Shown here: piece by piece, positions 33,032 through 42,717 of the stretch
Layout of the letters: every line of letters begins with the position of its first letter
Position numbering within the stretch: position 1 is the first letter of the stretch
From: Endozoicomonas ascidiicola
GTDB taxonomy: Bacteria > Pseudomonadota > Gammaproteobacteria > Pseudomonadales > Endozoicomonadaceae
Length of the DNA: 64,000 nucleotides
Direction of reading: 5' to 3'
NCBI RefSeq assembly: GCF_001646945.1
Contig: NZ_LUTV01000003.1
Span: forward strand, 517,675 to 581,674
Notes under the pieces: generated by a model
What the model saw: the letters and a program-made list of their open reading frames with translations, nothing else
Told to the model about the DNA's origin: nothing
Databases searched by the model: none
Made by a program: the position numbers and the translations under genes

Positions 33032-34771
33032 ATGGACAACGTGACGGGGCTGCGGCCTGTGGGTTCTCCTGATAATACGCTGACCCGAAAGCGAGGTCGG
33101 AAAGTGGTACAGAACCGTGGAAGTAATGAACGGCTGCGGCCTTCTGCTTCGCCGGTGGATACTTTTATTGCATCGGGTAAGGCTCCTGATGTGTCGTCTA
33201 ACCTGTTGCAACTTTCGGAAGCCCTGAAATCGGTGAATCCGATGTTGGGCAAGTACGCACTGGCGCAGAAAGCAGAACAGCAGGACGCTCAGGCAAGTCT
33301 TGAAAAAGAGCAGATGCAGAAGCTGAGGTACTACACCGAACTCTTTATGAAAGATAAGGAGTCGGGTGCGGTGAATCAGGCACAGGTGAAAGAGCTTCTG
33401 CCTGAGTTAGTACCGGCGGTGGCTGCGAGGGTGGCTCAGGCTACTGGTGAGAAAGAATCGAAGACGTGGCTCAGTGGTCGTATTCAAGCCATTCTGGAAA
33501 ACGACGAGTTACGTTTAGATTCTCAGGCAAGGGACTCAGAGATTCAGGCAATCCGTTCTGAAGCTCTGGAACAGATTGGTGAGAATGAGTTTTACGGTGC
33601 AGGGTTTCTGAACCAGATGGATCGTTCCCTGAATGAGTTTTCGTCTACCTGGATGCGGGAGACTGCGGCGTATCAGGAAGATTTGCAGAAAGAATCATTA
33701 GCCAGTCATGTACTGGACACTCTAAGGAACGATGGTGATTTAGTACAGAAGGATCAGGAATGGCAGGACTCATCATCCCTGAACCACGCTGAACGTAACG
33801 AAGTTATTATCAATGCAGTCGTAGGTGAAGCGATCAGTACGCTGGATCATACCTTACTGGATAAAATTCCTGACCGCTTTTTGAATGCCACCAGTAAAAC
33901 AGAAATCGCCAAGGCTAAGATGGATATTAACAATGGCCTTTATACCCAGTATGTGCAGCAGGAACGACTCAAGACGGACAGCTACAAGGCTTCTGTGCGT
34001 GAAGGTAAAGTGTCTGTGCTGGATCTGGCGGCTCAGGGTCAGCCTGTTAATCCTCTGGATTTCCGTGGGCAACCGGAGGTGTATCAGTTCGCTACGCAAC
34101 TGGCGAATCAACCCACGGTGAATCCGGTAGCGAGCCAGGGGAAGGCTCGGCGGTTACGTTCCGGTTTGATGATGGGAGCGACTAACGGGGATTTTGCCGG
34201 TGCCATGGGTGGTGAGTTTGCCCTTCAGCTTTTTAACGATGAAATGTCGGAAGGCACATTGATTGAACTGGTGAGTTCGGCAGAAGGGATTAATCCGGCG
34301 GATAAGGTGCAGTTGATTAAAGAGATCCCTGTGTTGATGGAAGGGGTGAACTTTGTTCGTGATCCTGATTTCAATACCTACTTTGAAGACAATGTGGGTG
34401 GTGATGCCAAGGTGTATGCAGGATCGGCGATGGGTGGCTTACTGAGTCAGGCCGGTTATAACGTGATGGGTGAAACCCGCAAGGCGTATAACACGTCTAT
34501 CCGTCAATCGGTGATGCAGTACATTGAAGATAAGGGTGAGATCCCACGGAACCGTCTTGAGATTATGGATAAAGCTCTGGATGCGGCGAAGCAACGGCTG
34601 ACCACGATTCAGAAGACAGCGGTGGAACTGGCTAAGGATGAGTTCGGGAAGATTACGCCTAATCAATCTCAAGCCAATCAACCACAACCCAAGCAACCTC
34701 AAACACCTTTTGATGCCAGTGGGAATTTGATTCTGCCCAATGGTCAGACGATTAAGGTAATGGAGAAATAA
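33032..34771 (+). CDS. Internal virion protein C (T7 gp15-like)
   Basis: 579 residues, shorter than T7 gp15 (747). Mostly helical. It starts with a Pro/Arg-rich segment (GLRPVGSPDNTLTRKRGRK) and ends with a Gln/Pro-rich tail (NQPQPKQPQTPF). Assigned mainly from position between gp14 and gp16 and from composition. It would form the periplasmic tunnel during ejection. Confidence 0.82.
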   Translation: MDNVTGLRPVGSPDNTLTRKRGRKVVQNRGSNERLRPSASPVDTFIASGKAPDVSSNLLQLSEALKSVNPMLGKYALAQKAEQQDAQASLEKEQMQKLRYYTELFMKDKESGAVNQAQVKELLPELVPAVAARVAQATGEKESKTWLSGRIQAILENDELRLDSQARDSEIQAIRSEALEQIGENEFYGAGFLNQMDRSLNEFSSTWMRETAAYQEDLQKESLASHVLDTLRNDGDLVQKDQEWQDSSSLNHAERNEVIINAVVGEAISTLDHTLLDKIPDRFLNATSKTEIAKAKMDINNGLYTQYVQQERLKTDSYKASVREGKVSVLDLAAQGQPVNPLDFRGQPEVYQFATQLANQPTVNPVASQGKARRLRSGLMMGATNGDFAGAMGGEFALQLFNDEMSEGTLIELVSSAEGINPADKVQLIKEIPVLMEGVNFVRDPDFNTYFEDNVGGDAKVYAGSAMGGLLSQAGYNVMGETRKAYNTSIRQSVMQYIEDKGEIPRNRLEIMDKALDAAKQRLTTIQKTAVELAKDEFGKITPNQSQANQPQPKQPQTPFDASGNLILPNGQTIKVMEK

Positions 34772-34778
34772 AACAACG

Positions 34779-37700
34779 ATGCCCGTTTATCAGGTAGGGG
34801 AGAGAGAATACGAACTCCCCGATGGGCTGAGTCAGGAAGATACCGGATACGCTTTACAGCAGTTGTATCTGAGAGATAACACTGACGATCAGCCTCAGAC
34901 TACTCAAACAGCAACTCAAACAGTAACTCCACAAAACCCTCAAACATTCCCCTCCCCGAAAGCGAGCATTGATCCTGACACCCTTGCCCTTGATACCGAC
35001 TGGCTGATGGCTACCCGTACTGTTCATAAGATGAATGAAGGACAGGACTGGCAAGGTTCGGATGCGGAGCTGGCGGAGTACGGTCTGGATTATATGGGGT
35101 GGTTTAATTACAACCTACCCAAAATGGCTTATGAAGCGAATCAGCTACGGGCTGCACCACAGGAACAGAAGGAAGCCTTTCTCTATTTGATGGATTCCTA
35201 CGACAACCTTGATATGTCGTGGGGTGGTGTTGGACGATTCTTTAAAGGCGTTGCCAGTGATCCAACAACTTATGTGGGACTGGCTTCGTTAGGGATTGGC
35301 ACAGCAGCGGCGCAGGGAACCAAGACTGCGACCAAGCAAGGACTGAAGGCTCTGTTAAAGCAGGGCATGAGAACCGGAATTATTGCCGGTGTGGAAGGTT
35401 CGATTTATGCCGGTACGGATAATCTGATCCGCCAGAACATTGAAGTGGACGCTGGTCGTAAAGACGAAGTGGATAACCTTGAACTGGCAGCAGTGACAAC
35501 CGTAGGTGGGCTTGCAGGTTTTGCCGGTGGAACGGTATTGGATGCAGCTTCTAATAAAGTGCAGAGCCTGTTCCGTGGTAAGAGCAACGCTGCCAGTGAA
35601 GCGGTAGATGAAGCCGGTGGCGAAACCCTGACTGCCATTGCGGAACGGATGAAAGAGTCACAGCCAGAAACCGGCAGTGATGTAGCTGCTCGCACCAGTG
35701 CTGCTCAGGCGGATGAAGCTGGCAGTGAAGTAAGCGGCGAAGTGTTAAGCAATGTCTCGCTGGATGATTTGAATGTGCCGGAGTTACAGACTCCCATTCC
35801 GTTTGAATCGGTATCGCTGGAAGATCAAACCGCTATTGCCCGTAACATTGCTGATGAACTGAAAGAGTTGGATACGGTGCAGGTGGAATCGGTAATGGAT
35901 GACCTGATTAACCATAAGTTTACCGTGAAGGAAGCCAACCGGTTCAAGACTGCAACATTACAGGCAAGGGATGAAGTGGCAAGGGAAGCCTATGAACTGG
36001 CGGAACGGATTAAAGCTGCACCGAACCGTGACCAACAGGCAGAACTGTTTGGCGAGTTTGAAACTGTGTATGCCCGTATGGGTAGCCTGATGAAGATGGA
36101 CGAAGCGTTATCGTCAGACTCTGGTCAGGTATTAGGTAGACGGAAAGGTCGGCTGGATTTGAAATCGGTGGACTTGGATGACCCTGAGAGTTTTATCCGC
36201 TTGATGGAGCAGACGGAACAGAAGGTGGAAGTGGATGCCGTTCGGCGGGAGTACGCTGAGAAGATTCAAACCGCAGAAGATGACGGTGACTGGGCAGAAG
36301 CGGCACGACTGAAAGTGATGCGGGGGTTGGAGACTGAAGATGAACTGACCAAGATTCTCACTGACCCGAACAAGGGATTGCCGGAGAGCAAGATCAAACG
36401 GGGCTTGATGAAGTTCAATGAAATGGCCATCTCCAATGTGTTCTCGGCGACTACCGTATTAATCAACCTGGTGCCTTCGGGGATTAAGACGGTGGTGCGT
36501 CCTGCTATGGATGCGTTTTTGTCTGACCCGTTAGAGGAAGCCACAAGACGACAGATGGTGGCAACCTATTCTGCCATGGGATCTTCTGTTCGCAGTGCAG
36601 CTAAAGCGGCGGTGGCGGCGTTTAAGTATGAACAGTCGGTGTTGACCCGTGAATCAGGCCGTTTGATGGAAGGTGAATTGGCTATTGGGGGCAACAAAGT
36701 GTCTGGCAAGATTGCCGGTTCGATTCGCTTTCTGCCTCGTATCCTGAATGCTTCGGATGAGTTTTTGGGGCAGATCAGTTATCAGGGTTTTATTGCCAGT
36801 GAAAGTGCGGCCTATGCCTTTAAGGAAGGGACACGGAAGGGCCTGACAGGTAGACGACTGGACAGTTTTATTCGCCAGCATATTGAGGCGGAACTGAAGA
36901 ATGCCTACGGCGGACTGGACAGTGAAGAAGCTCTGCGAACGGTGATTAATAAAGGCCGGAACCTTGGCTATAAAGGGGAACGACTGGCGCAGTACGTGAA
37001 GACGGAAGTGGGTAAAAGCGGTGAAGCTCTGCGACACGGTAAGGATGAAGTAGCGTTAAACCATGTGCGGGACTTGCTGTATAAGCGAGCCTTCAGTGGT
37101 AAGGGGGCTGCATCTTCTATGGCGAAACGCTATGAGCAGTTCGTGGCGGAACAGCCGTGGATGCGTGTGGTCGGACAGTTGTTCTTCAGGACTCCGGTGC
37201 GGGTGTTTGAAGAAGGTATCCGCTTGACCCCTGGTGTACAGATTCTGGCTCCTAACTTTATGGCGGATCTTGCGGGTAAGAATGGTAAACGGGCGCAGGT
37301 GAAAGCCAGAGGTGAAGCACTGACTTCGTTTGCCATTAGTGGAATGATTATGCAGGAGTACGCCAAGGGAAATATTACCGGCGATGGTGCTTATGACCAC
37401 TGGAAGCAACAGCGAGCCAGAACCGATAGTGACCTGCCGGAACCCTATACCCTGAAGGATGAGGACGGGAATACCTGGAGTTACCGAAACTTTGACCCCT
37501 TTGCGACTCCGGCAAAGATTATCGTCAATGCCCTTGAACGGTTTGATGATTTAGCGACCCGTGAGAAGCAGGGTGAGTTTATTGCCAAGAAAGAAAAGGA
37601 TAAGGCTCTGGCGGCTGTGACCGTAGGGACTATGGCGATTGCTACCTCTATTCGGGATGCGAACTTAATGGCGGGTGTGGCGGAAGGGTTGAAGCTGATG

Positions 37701-38402
37701 GAGTACGTGGCGAACCCTGAAGATAACGAACGGGGTGGCCTGAAGTTTGTTGCCAGTAAGTTACGGATGCTGGTGCCTAATACCCTCCATAAGATTGCCA
37801 AGACCAATGACCCGACGCTGGATGACCCTGCTACTTTCTGGCAGATGGTGGAGAGCCAGGTGTTGTTTGGTGGCAGCGGTGGGACTGTTCAGAAGCAAGG
37901 CTCCAAGTCTTACGATGTGTTGGGCAATGTACGGCAGTTGAATGATACCGGTGCGTTGTGGAATATCTTCTCGGACTCCACACCCGAAGAACGGGGGAAG
38001 GGACGCTCTGAAGCACAACTGAGGGTTCTCCGTGGGCTGGATCGGTTATCGAAACAGACGGGGATGACCTTTGCCATGCCGAATAAACATCGGCTGTTGC
38101 CTGGTGCTGACTTACGGGAACGGATGACCGGTGATGGGGATGAGACTCTTTATGATCGGTGGGTGCGGTATTACCGTGAGTTCCCTGTGACGGAACAGTT
38201 GGATGCGGTGATTGGTGCAGGGATGCCGGTGGGAACCAAAAGTATTAATGCTTCGACGGTGACGTTGGTGAATCAGATTCTCAGTAAATCCAGAGATGCA
38301 GCGTTTAGCCGGTTACTGGCGGAAGAAGCTCAGGTGATGCAAGGCTTTATTGACGGGAAGATTCGGGAAGCTGAAGTTAAATCAGGCTTTTGGGATCAGT
38401 GA
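34779..38402 (+). CDS. Internal virion protein D (T7 gp16-like), no obvious transglycosylase domain
   Basis: 1207 residues (T7: 1318). It starts MPVYQVGEREYELPDGLS. A Gln/Thr-rich linker follows, then a helical body with TSIRDANLMAGVAEG and a C-terminal TLVNQILSKSRDAAFSRLLA typical of gp16. The N-terminal lytic transglycosylase of T7 gp16 (ES..nP.A.S..GA pattern) is not seen; the first 150 residues are a different acidic helical domain. Peptidoglycan passage may rely on another enzyme. An Ala/Gly-rich hydrophobic stretch near 165-185 could be membrane-active. Confidence 0.87.
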   Translation: MPVYQVGEREYELPDGLSQEDTGYALQQLYLRDNTDDQPQTTQTATQTVTPQNPQTFPSPKASIDPDTLALDTDWLMATRTVHKMNEGQDWQGSDAELAEYGLDYMGWFNYNLPKMAYEANQLRAAPQEQKEAFLYLMDSYDNLDMSWGGVGRFFKGVASDPTTYVGLASLGIGTAAAQGTKTATKQGLKALLKQGMRTGIIAGVEGSIYAGTDNLIRQNIEVDAGRKDEVDNLELAAVTTVGGLAGFAGGTVLDAASNKVQSLFRGKSNAASEAVDEAGGETLTAIAERMKESQPETGSDVAARTSAAQADEAGSEVSGEVLSNVSLDDLNVPELQTPIPFESVSLEDQTAIARNIADELKELDTVQVESVMDDLINHKFTVKEANRFKTATLQARDEVAREAYELAERIKAAPNRDQQAELFGEFETVYARMGSLMKMDEALSSDSGQVLGRRKGRLDLKSVDLDDPESFIRLMEQTEQKVEVDAVRREYAEKIQTAEDDGDWAEAARLKVMRGLETEDELTKILTDPNKGLPESKIKRGLMKFNEMAISNVFSATTVLINLVPSGIKTVVRPAMDAFLSDPLEEATRRQMVATYSAMGSSVRSAAKAAVAAFKYEQSVLTRESGRLMEGELAIGGNKVSGKIAGSIRFLPRILNASDEFLGQISYQGFIASESAAYAFKEGTRKGLTGRRLDSFIRQHIEAELKNAYGGLDSEEALRTVINKGRNLGYKGERLAQYVKTEVGKSGEALRHGKDEVALNHVRDLLYKRAFSGKGAASSMAKRYEQFVAEQPWMRVVGQLFFRTPVRVFEEGIRLTPGVQILAPNFMADLAGKNGKRAQVKARGEALTSFAISGMIMQEYAKGNITGDGAYDHWKQQRARTDSDLPEPYTLKDEDGNTWSYRNFDPFATPAKIIVNALERFDDLATREKQGEFIAKKEKDKALAAVTVGTMAIATSIRDANLMAGVAEGLKLMEYVANPEDNERGGLKFVASKLRMLVPNTLHKIAKTNDPTLDDPATFWQMVESQVLFGGSGGTVQKQGSKSYDVLGNVRQLNDTGALWNIFSDSTPEERGKGRSEAQLRVLRGLDRLSKQTGMTFAMPNKHRLLPGADLRERMTGDGDETLYDRWVRYYREFPVTEQLDAVIGAGMPVGTKSINASTVTLVNQILSKSRDAAFSRLLAEEAQVMQGFIDGKIREAEVKSGFWDQ

Positions 38403-38481
38403 TGTTCAGGGAATCTGTTCGGGTTCCCTCCCTTCTTTTTCATTTCTCTTTTTAAAACAATTCTAATAAAGGTGATTTGCT

Positions 38482-39369
38482 ATGGCTCTGTCCAGAGTCC
38501 AATACGAACAGCTTGTGACAGGGAATAAAAACTTTTCTGTGACCATGCCTTACATTTCTAAAGACGATATTAAGGTTTCCGTTGCTGGTGAACCGGTGAC
38601 GTACAGTTGGTTGAACCCTCAGACGGTACAGCTAACGGCGGCTCCTGATGTGGGGCAGATTATTGACGTGCAGCGGGAAACGGAACGGACAAAACTGCTG
38701 GTGGACTTTCAGGATGCTTCGACCATTACCGAGACTCAGTTGGATTTGGCTACCCGTCAGGCGGTGTATCTGGCGCAGGAAGCGTTTGACCTGACCAACT
38801 CCACTATGGCGGTGGCGAATGATGGTTCTTATTCGGCTTCTAATCGGCGGATCTCGGTGTTGGGTGAACCGGATTCGGACGATGATGCGGCGACTGCGGG
38901 GTGGGTGAAAGGACAGTTTAACTCTGGCTATGATGCCCATGAAGAACGGGTGTTGGCTGAACAGGCTGCGGGTAGTGCAGGACTGTCTGAAAGTAGTGCT
39001 GCGGATTCTGAGAGTAATGCGGCGACTTCGGAGAGTAGGGCTAAGACTTCGGAAACGAATGCGGCGGTTTCTGAGAGTAATGCGAAAACTTCTGAGATTA
39101 ATGCGGGGCAGTTGGCGGACACTGCTGCGAATCACGAAGCCAATGCTCAGGCTTATGCTGCCAGTATTAACTTACCGTTGGCTCCTGGGAATGATGGGAA
39201 GGTGTTAATTACTGACGGGACTAACTGGATATTCAGTAGTATGACGCTGGCTTCTCTGGTTCAGCGATTGACTGACCTTGAAAGTAAGACTGCCAATATA
39301 TCGATATCGGGTTCAACTACGTTGTTCTCTGGTGAAATTCAGGCGGCGGATTTGAGTATCGGGAATTGA
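38482..39369 (+). CDS. Tail fibre protein, N-terminal T7 gp17-type anchor
   Basis: 295 residues. Residues 1-150 match the T7 gp17 attachment domain (TGNKNFSVTMPYISKDDI, LNPQTVQLTAAP, DFQDASTITETQLDLATRQA). Residues about 155-220 are tandem 7-residue SExNAxT units (SESNAATSESRAKTSETNA), a trimeric shaft repeat. The C terminus is short and lacks a large receptor-binding head, so a second protein probably provides the tip. Confidence 0.92.
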   Translation: MALSRVQYEQLVTGNKNFSVTMPYISKDDIKVSVAGEPVTYSWLNPQTVQLTAAPDVGQIIDVQRETERTKLLVDFQDASTITETQLDLATRQAVYLAQEAFDLTNSTMAVANDGSYSASNRRISVLGEPDSDDDAATAGWVKGQFNSGYDAHEERVLAEQAAGSAGLSESSAADSESNAATSESRAKTSETNAAVSESNAKTSEINAGQLADTAANHEANAQAYAASINLPLAPGNDGKVLITDGTNWIFSSMTLASLVQRLTDLESKTANISISGSTTLFSGEIQAADLSIGN

Positions 39370-39370
39370 T

Positions 39371-39913
39371 ATGGCTTTACAAGAGAATGGACGTTTAGCG
39401 TTTTCGGATATTGTGGGGGAGTTTGGCGGGGAGGCTCCTCATAAACTGTCTGAGTATTACGGGAAAGGTGGTGTGGCAGAGAGTGGTGTTTTGAGGATTA
39501 GTGATTTTTATGGGAAGAGTGCCTTCTCTCCAACACATACATTCTTATTCACCAGAGGGACAGGTCAATATTTTAAAAATAATGTGGGGCATGACAGATT
39601 AGGTAATATCATAAATGGTTCACAAATGAACCCGAGTTATTTAAATGGGATATTGGTGGACGTTATTACAACAAATTTGGATAACACTTCTGGTGCTATT
39701 AGCTTCTATACAGCAAGAAATAGTCCAAGCGTTAATAATAAAAGACTATTAATTAAAGAAAACGGTAAAGAACCTTTCTATACAGATAGGATTCAATTTG
39801 GTTATGAATCTATCCTCCATAACATTAATAATGTGAAATCAGTTCAACTAGCAAACATTATTAAAGCGAACGTAAATACAACGATCAATTTGGAAATGTT
39901 TTTAGTGGACTAG
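39371..39913 (+). CDS. Candidate fibre-tip/receptor-binding protein
   Basis: 180 residues, one base after the fibre gene. Residues 1-55 (NGRLAFSDIVGEFGGEAPH, then ISDFYGKS) resemble a tail-protein anchor found at the ends of phage tails. Residues 56-180 are Asn/Ile-rich with a sharply higher A/T content than all flanking genes, the usual mark of a swapped receptor-binding domain. Function from context only. Confidence 0.65.
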   Translation: MALQENGRLAFSDIVGEFGGEAPHKLSEYYGKGGVAESGVLRISDFYGKSAFSPTHTFLFTRGTGQYFKNNVGHDRLGNIINGSQMNPSYLNGILVDVITTNLDNTSGAISFYTARNSPSVNNKRLLIKENGKEPFYTDRIQFGYESILHNINNVKSVQLANIIKANVNTTINLEMFLVD

Positions 39914-39922
39914 AAAAATACC

Positions 39923-40207
39923 ATGCAAGAAAAACTCTCACCTTTAGAAGCACTGGTGGGAATGACCACAACCGGTTTATTAATCGGTCTCGGTCAAATC
40001 TTAGGCTCCAACGAGAAGATCACTCCCCGCTTGATTATTGGACGGGCAATGTCCTCTACCGGTTTATCGCTGGTGGCTGGATTGATGCTGATTCAATTAC
40101 CGAACCTTGGGTTAATCCCCTTGATCGGCTTATCGGCTTTGATTGCCTCGTTGGGAACCAGTGCGCTTGAACGCTTATTACAACATTACCTTGGAATTAA
40201 AAAATAA
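39923..40207 (+). CDS. Holin
   Basis: 94 residues with three hydrophobic segments (ALVGMTTTGLLIGLGQIL, SSTGLSLVAGLMLIQL, LGLIPLIGLSALIASLG) and a basic C terminus (YLGIKK). It resembles the LydA-type superfamily III holins. It lies just before the terminase genes, in the position of T7 gp17.5. It would release the amidase to the periplasm. Confidence 0.8.
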   Translation: MQEKLSPLEALVGMTTTGLLIGLGQILGSNEKITPRLIIGRAMSSTGLSLVAGLMLIQLPNLGLIPLIGLSALIASLGTSALERLLQHYLGIKK

Positions 40208-40216
40208 TAAAGAACC

Positions 40217-40447
40217 ATGAGTAAAACCATAGATATTCTTGAGCAGCTACACGGCGAAGTGGCGAAGCAGTTGCTTAAACGTATCCAGTCTGGCGGTGCC
40301 AAGGCTGCGGATTTTGGTCAGGCCATTAACTTTCTGAAGAATAACGGGATTGACGCTGAGGCTACTGACGGTTCTGCTTTAGGAGAACTTAGTGGCCAGC
40401 TGGCGGAAGTGCTTCCGTTTACTGGAACTGACTGCGACGAATCGTGA
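40217..40447 (+). CDS. Terminase small subunit (T7 gp18, DNA maturase A-like)
   Basis: 76 residues (T7: 89). The pattern ILEQLHGEVAKQLLKRIQSGG, ADFGQAINFLKNNGIDAEA is the family signature. It recognises concatemer junctions and loads the large subunit. The stop overlaps the next start by four bases. No Rz/Rz1 spanin genes lie here, unlike T7. Confidence 0.9.
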   Translation: MSKTIDILEQLHGEVAKQLLKRIQSGGAKAADFGQAINFLKNNGIDAEATDGSALGELSGQLAEVLPFTGTDCDES

Positions 40448-42120
40448 AGGCATTACCACAGGAGTCCCCGTTGCGGGACTTCAGGAATGTCCTTTATATC
40501 ATTTGGGACTACCTCTGGAAATCAGGAGCGATCTCGGCTCCCAAGCCTGACCCTACTGAGATTCAATACGACATTGCCCATTACCTGCAACACGGCGACA
40601 GACGTAAGGTTATTGAAGCCTTTCGGGGGATTGGTAAGTCGTGGATTACTGCCGCCTATGTGTGCTGGCGGCTGCTGCTTAACCCGAACCTGAACTTTCT
40701 GGTGGTGTCTGCCTCGAAGGATCGTTCTGACCAGTTCACTATTTTTACCAAACGACTGATCCATGATATTCCGTTGTTCCAGCATTTGAGGCCAAAGGAA
40801 GGGCAGCGGAACTCGAACATTGCTTTTGATGTGGCTCCGGCGGGGATCTCTCATTCGCCTTCGGTGAAGTCGGTGGGAATTACCGGACAACTTACCGGAA
40901 GCAGGGCGGATGAGATTATTGCGGATGATGTGGAGTCTCTGAATAACTCTCTGACTCAAACCATGCGGGATCAACTGGCGGAACGGATCAAGGAGTTTGA
41001 TGCGATCATTAAGCCTGGGGGTAAGATTACTTTTCTTGGGACTCCGCAAACAGAAATGTCCATCTATAACCAGATGCCCGACCGTGGGTATGAGGTGAGG
41101 ATCTGGCCTTCCCGTATTCCGAAAGACGTTGATCGTTATAAAGGAATGCTTGCTCCGTTTATTGTGAACCTGATGGAGAAGGGTACAGCGGTTCGGACGG
41201 TGACAGACCCTCAGCGTTTCACCGATGAAGACTTACTGGAACGGGAAGCCTCTTACGGACGCTCAGGGTTTGCCCTTCAGTTCATGCTGGATACGTCTTT
41301 GAGTGATGCGGAGAAGTATCCGTTGAAACTTGAGGATCTGATGGTGATGCCATTGGATACCCGTATGGCTCCCGTTAAGTTGGTGTGGTCTTCTGGCTTT
41401 GAGCATGTGGTGAATGATGTGCCGTGTGTGGGGATGAATACCGACAAGTTCTATAAGCCCATGTGGGTTGCTTCGGATATGGCGGAGTATACCGGTTCGG
41501 TGATGTTTATTGACCCTGCCGGTCGGGGTAAGGATGAGACAGCCTTTGCTGTGGTGAAGATGCTTAACGGGTTTCTGTTTTTAGTGGACGTTGGTGGCTT
41601 ACACGGCGGGTATAACGATACCAATCTGAAAGCATTGGCTTCTATTGCGGCGACCCATAAGGTGAATGACTGCATCGTTGAGAGTAACTTCGGTGACGGT
41701 ATGTTTACTGAGTTACTGAAGCCTGTGATGTTTAGGATTCACCCTTGCCGGATTGAAGAAGTGCGGGTGAATATTCAGAAGGAACGACGGATTATTGATA
41801 CCCTGGAACCTGTGATGAATCAACATCGGTTGGTGGTGGATAAGCAGTTGATCCGTAAAGATCATGAGTCTGCCAGTGATCCTAAGTATTCTCTGTTTTA
41901 TCAACTGACTCGTATCACTAAGGATAAAGGTGCGTTGACTCACGATGATAGGCTGGATGCTCTTGCGGGAGCCGTGGCTTATTGGGTGGAGCAGATGGGC
42001 AGGGATACGGAGAAGGCTGCCAGTGACCATCGGGAGAAGTTGATGAAGATGGAGTTGGATAAGTTTGTTAAGGCGGCTGGTGGGAGTGTTAGAAGGAGTA
42101 GGGGGTGGTGTAATTGGTAA
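40444..42120 (+). CDS. Terminase large subunit (T7 gp19, DNA maturase B-like)
   Basis: 558 residues (T7: 586), GTG start coupled to gp18. ATPase: FRGIGKSW with GIGKS at 62-66, Walker B DEIIADDVES, then TFLGTPQTEMSIY as coupling motif. Nuclease: MFIDPAGRGKDETAF, DCIVESNFGDG and LTHDDRLDALAGAVAYW with the acidic metal site. It packages DNA and cuts concatemers. It marks the right-hand end of a T7-type genome. Confidence 0.96.
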   Translation: MKALPQESPLRDFRNVLYIIWDYLWKSGAISAPKPDPTEIQYDIAHYLQHGDRRKVIEAFRGIGKSWITAAYVCWRLLLNPNLNFLVVSASKDRSDQFTIFTKRLIHDIPLFQHLRPKEGQRNSNIAFDVAPAGISHSPSVKSVGITGQLTGSRADEIIADDVESLNNSLTQTMRDQLAERIKEFDAIIKPGGKITFLGTPQTEMSIYNQMPDRGYEVRIWPSRIPKDVDRYKGMLAPFIVNLMEKGTAVRTVTDPQRFTDEDLLEREASYGRSGFALQFMLDTSLSDAEKYPLKLEDLMVMPLDTRMAPVKLVWSSGFEHVVNDVPCVGMNTDKFYKPMWVASDMAEYTGSVMFIDPAGRGKDETAFAVVKMLNGFLFLVDVGGLHGGYNDTNLKALASIAATHKVNDCIVESNFGDGMFTELLKPVMFRIHPCRIEEVRVNIQKERRIIDTLEPVMNQHRLVVDKQLIRKDHESASDPKYSLFYQLTRITKDKGALTHDDRLDALAGAVAYWVEQMGRDTEKAASDHREKLMKMELDKFVKAAGGSVRRSRGWCNW

Positions 42121-42231
42121 TGATGCTGAGACTTCCGTAGAATCGTTCTGAAGGGTTTTCTATTCGATATGGCGTAGTATGTCATTGGGGATGGTTAGAC
42201 TCTCAGGGATGATCTATGGAGGTCTGAGAGT

Positions 42232-42420
42232 ATGTGGCTGTTGAAGGTTATGGGAGAGGCAGCTTATGTGTTGATCGCTCTCCTTCTGACGGTGCTGACG
42301 TTTGTGGATAAGGACAGTCAGCGGTGGCGGTTTAAACCTTCACGTGATAAAGAAGCCTATCTGATTCCTGTAGCACTATGGTCGGTGTATTGGATGCCGG
42401 TACTTCTGGATGCTCTTTAA
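42232..42420 (+). CDS. Small membrane protein at the right genome end (T7 gp19.5 position)
   Basis: 62 residues with two hydrophobic stretches (GEAAYVLIALLLTVLTFV and LIPVALWSVYWMPVLL) around a basic loop. T7 also has a tiny membrane protein, gp19.5, after the terminase and before the right-end promoter. The match is by position and type, not by recognisable sequence. Confidence 0.55.
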   Translation: MWLLKVMGEAAYVLIALLLTVLTFVDKDSQRWRFKPSRDKEAYLIPVALWSVYWMPVLLDAL

Positions 42421-42442
42421 GCCTTGCTATCAGTGGCTCTGC

Positions 42443-42462
42443 AATTACGACACATTATTGGA
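42443..42462 (+). promoter_or_regulatory. Phage RNA polymerase promoter P8 (phi-OR-like)
   Basis: AATTACGACACATTATTGGA, predicted +1 at G42460. Last copy in the structural direction, after the terminase and the gp19.5-like gene, exactly as T7 phi-OR lies before the right terminal repeat. Confidence 0.88.
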
Positions 42463-42717
42463 AAGAGAAACACTTTCTGAAGCCTCCTAAAAGTGATCTG
42501 CTCAGGTAAAACTATCTGAACGCTTTTATCGTCAGGCTGCTTAACTTTATGCTTCAGGCCGGTAGGTAGGGATTATCCCTGCTGAGGAACCTGACAGTGA
42601 TCGGTGGAGAGGTGATGGCACTCTATCGGATCAGGCGACAGGGGATTCTCCTGGTGTTAAGCGGAATGGCGAAGCCAACCTAAAGTGAAACTACTAGGTA
42701 AACCTGTATTGGTTTAT

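Noticed and set aside
39665-39685. Possible ninth phage promoter (TTATTACAACAAATTTGGATAA)
   Set aside because: Matches only ATTACAACA and TTGG, lacks the CAYTATTGG core and lies inside the fibre-tip gene.
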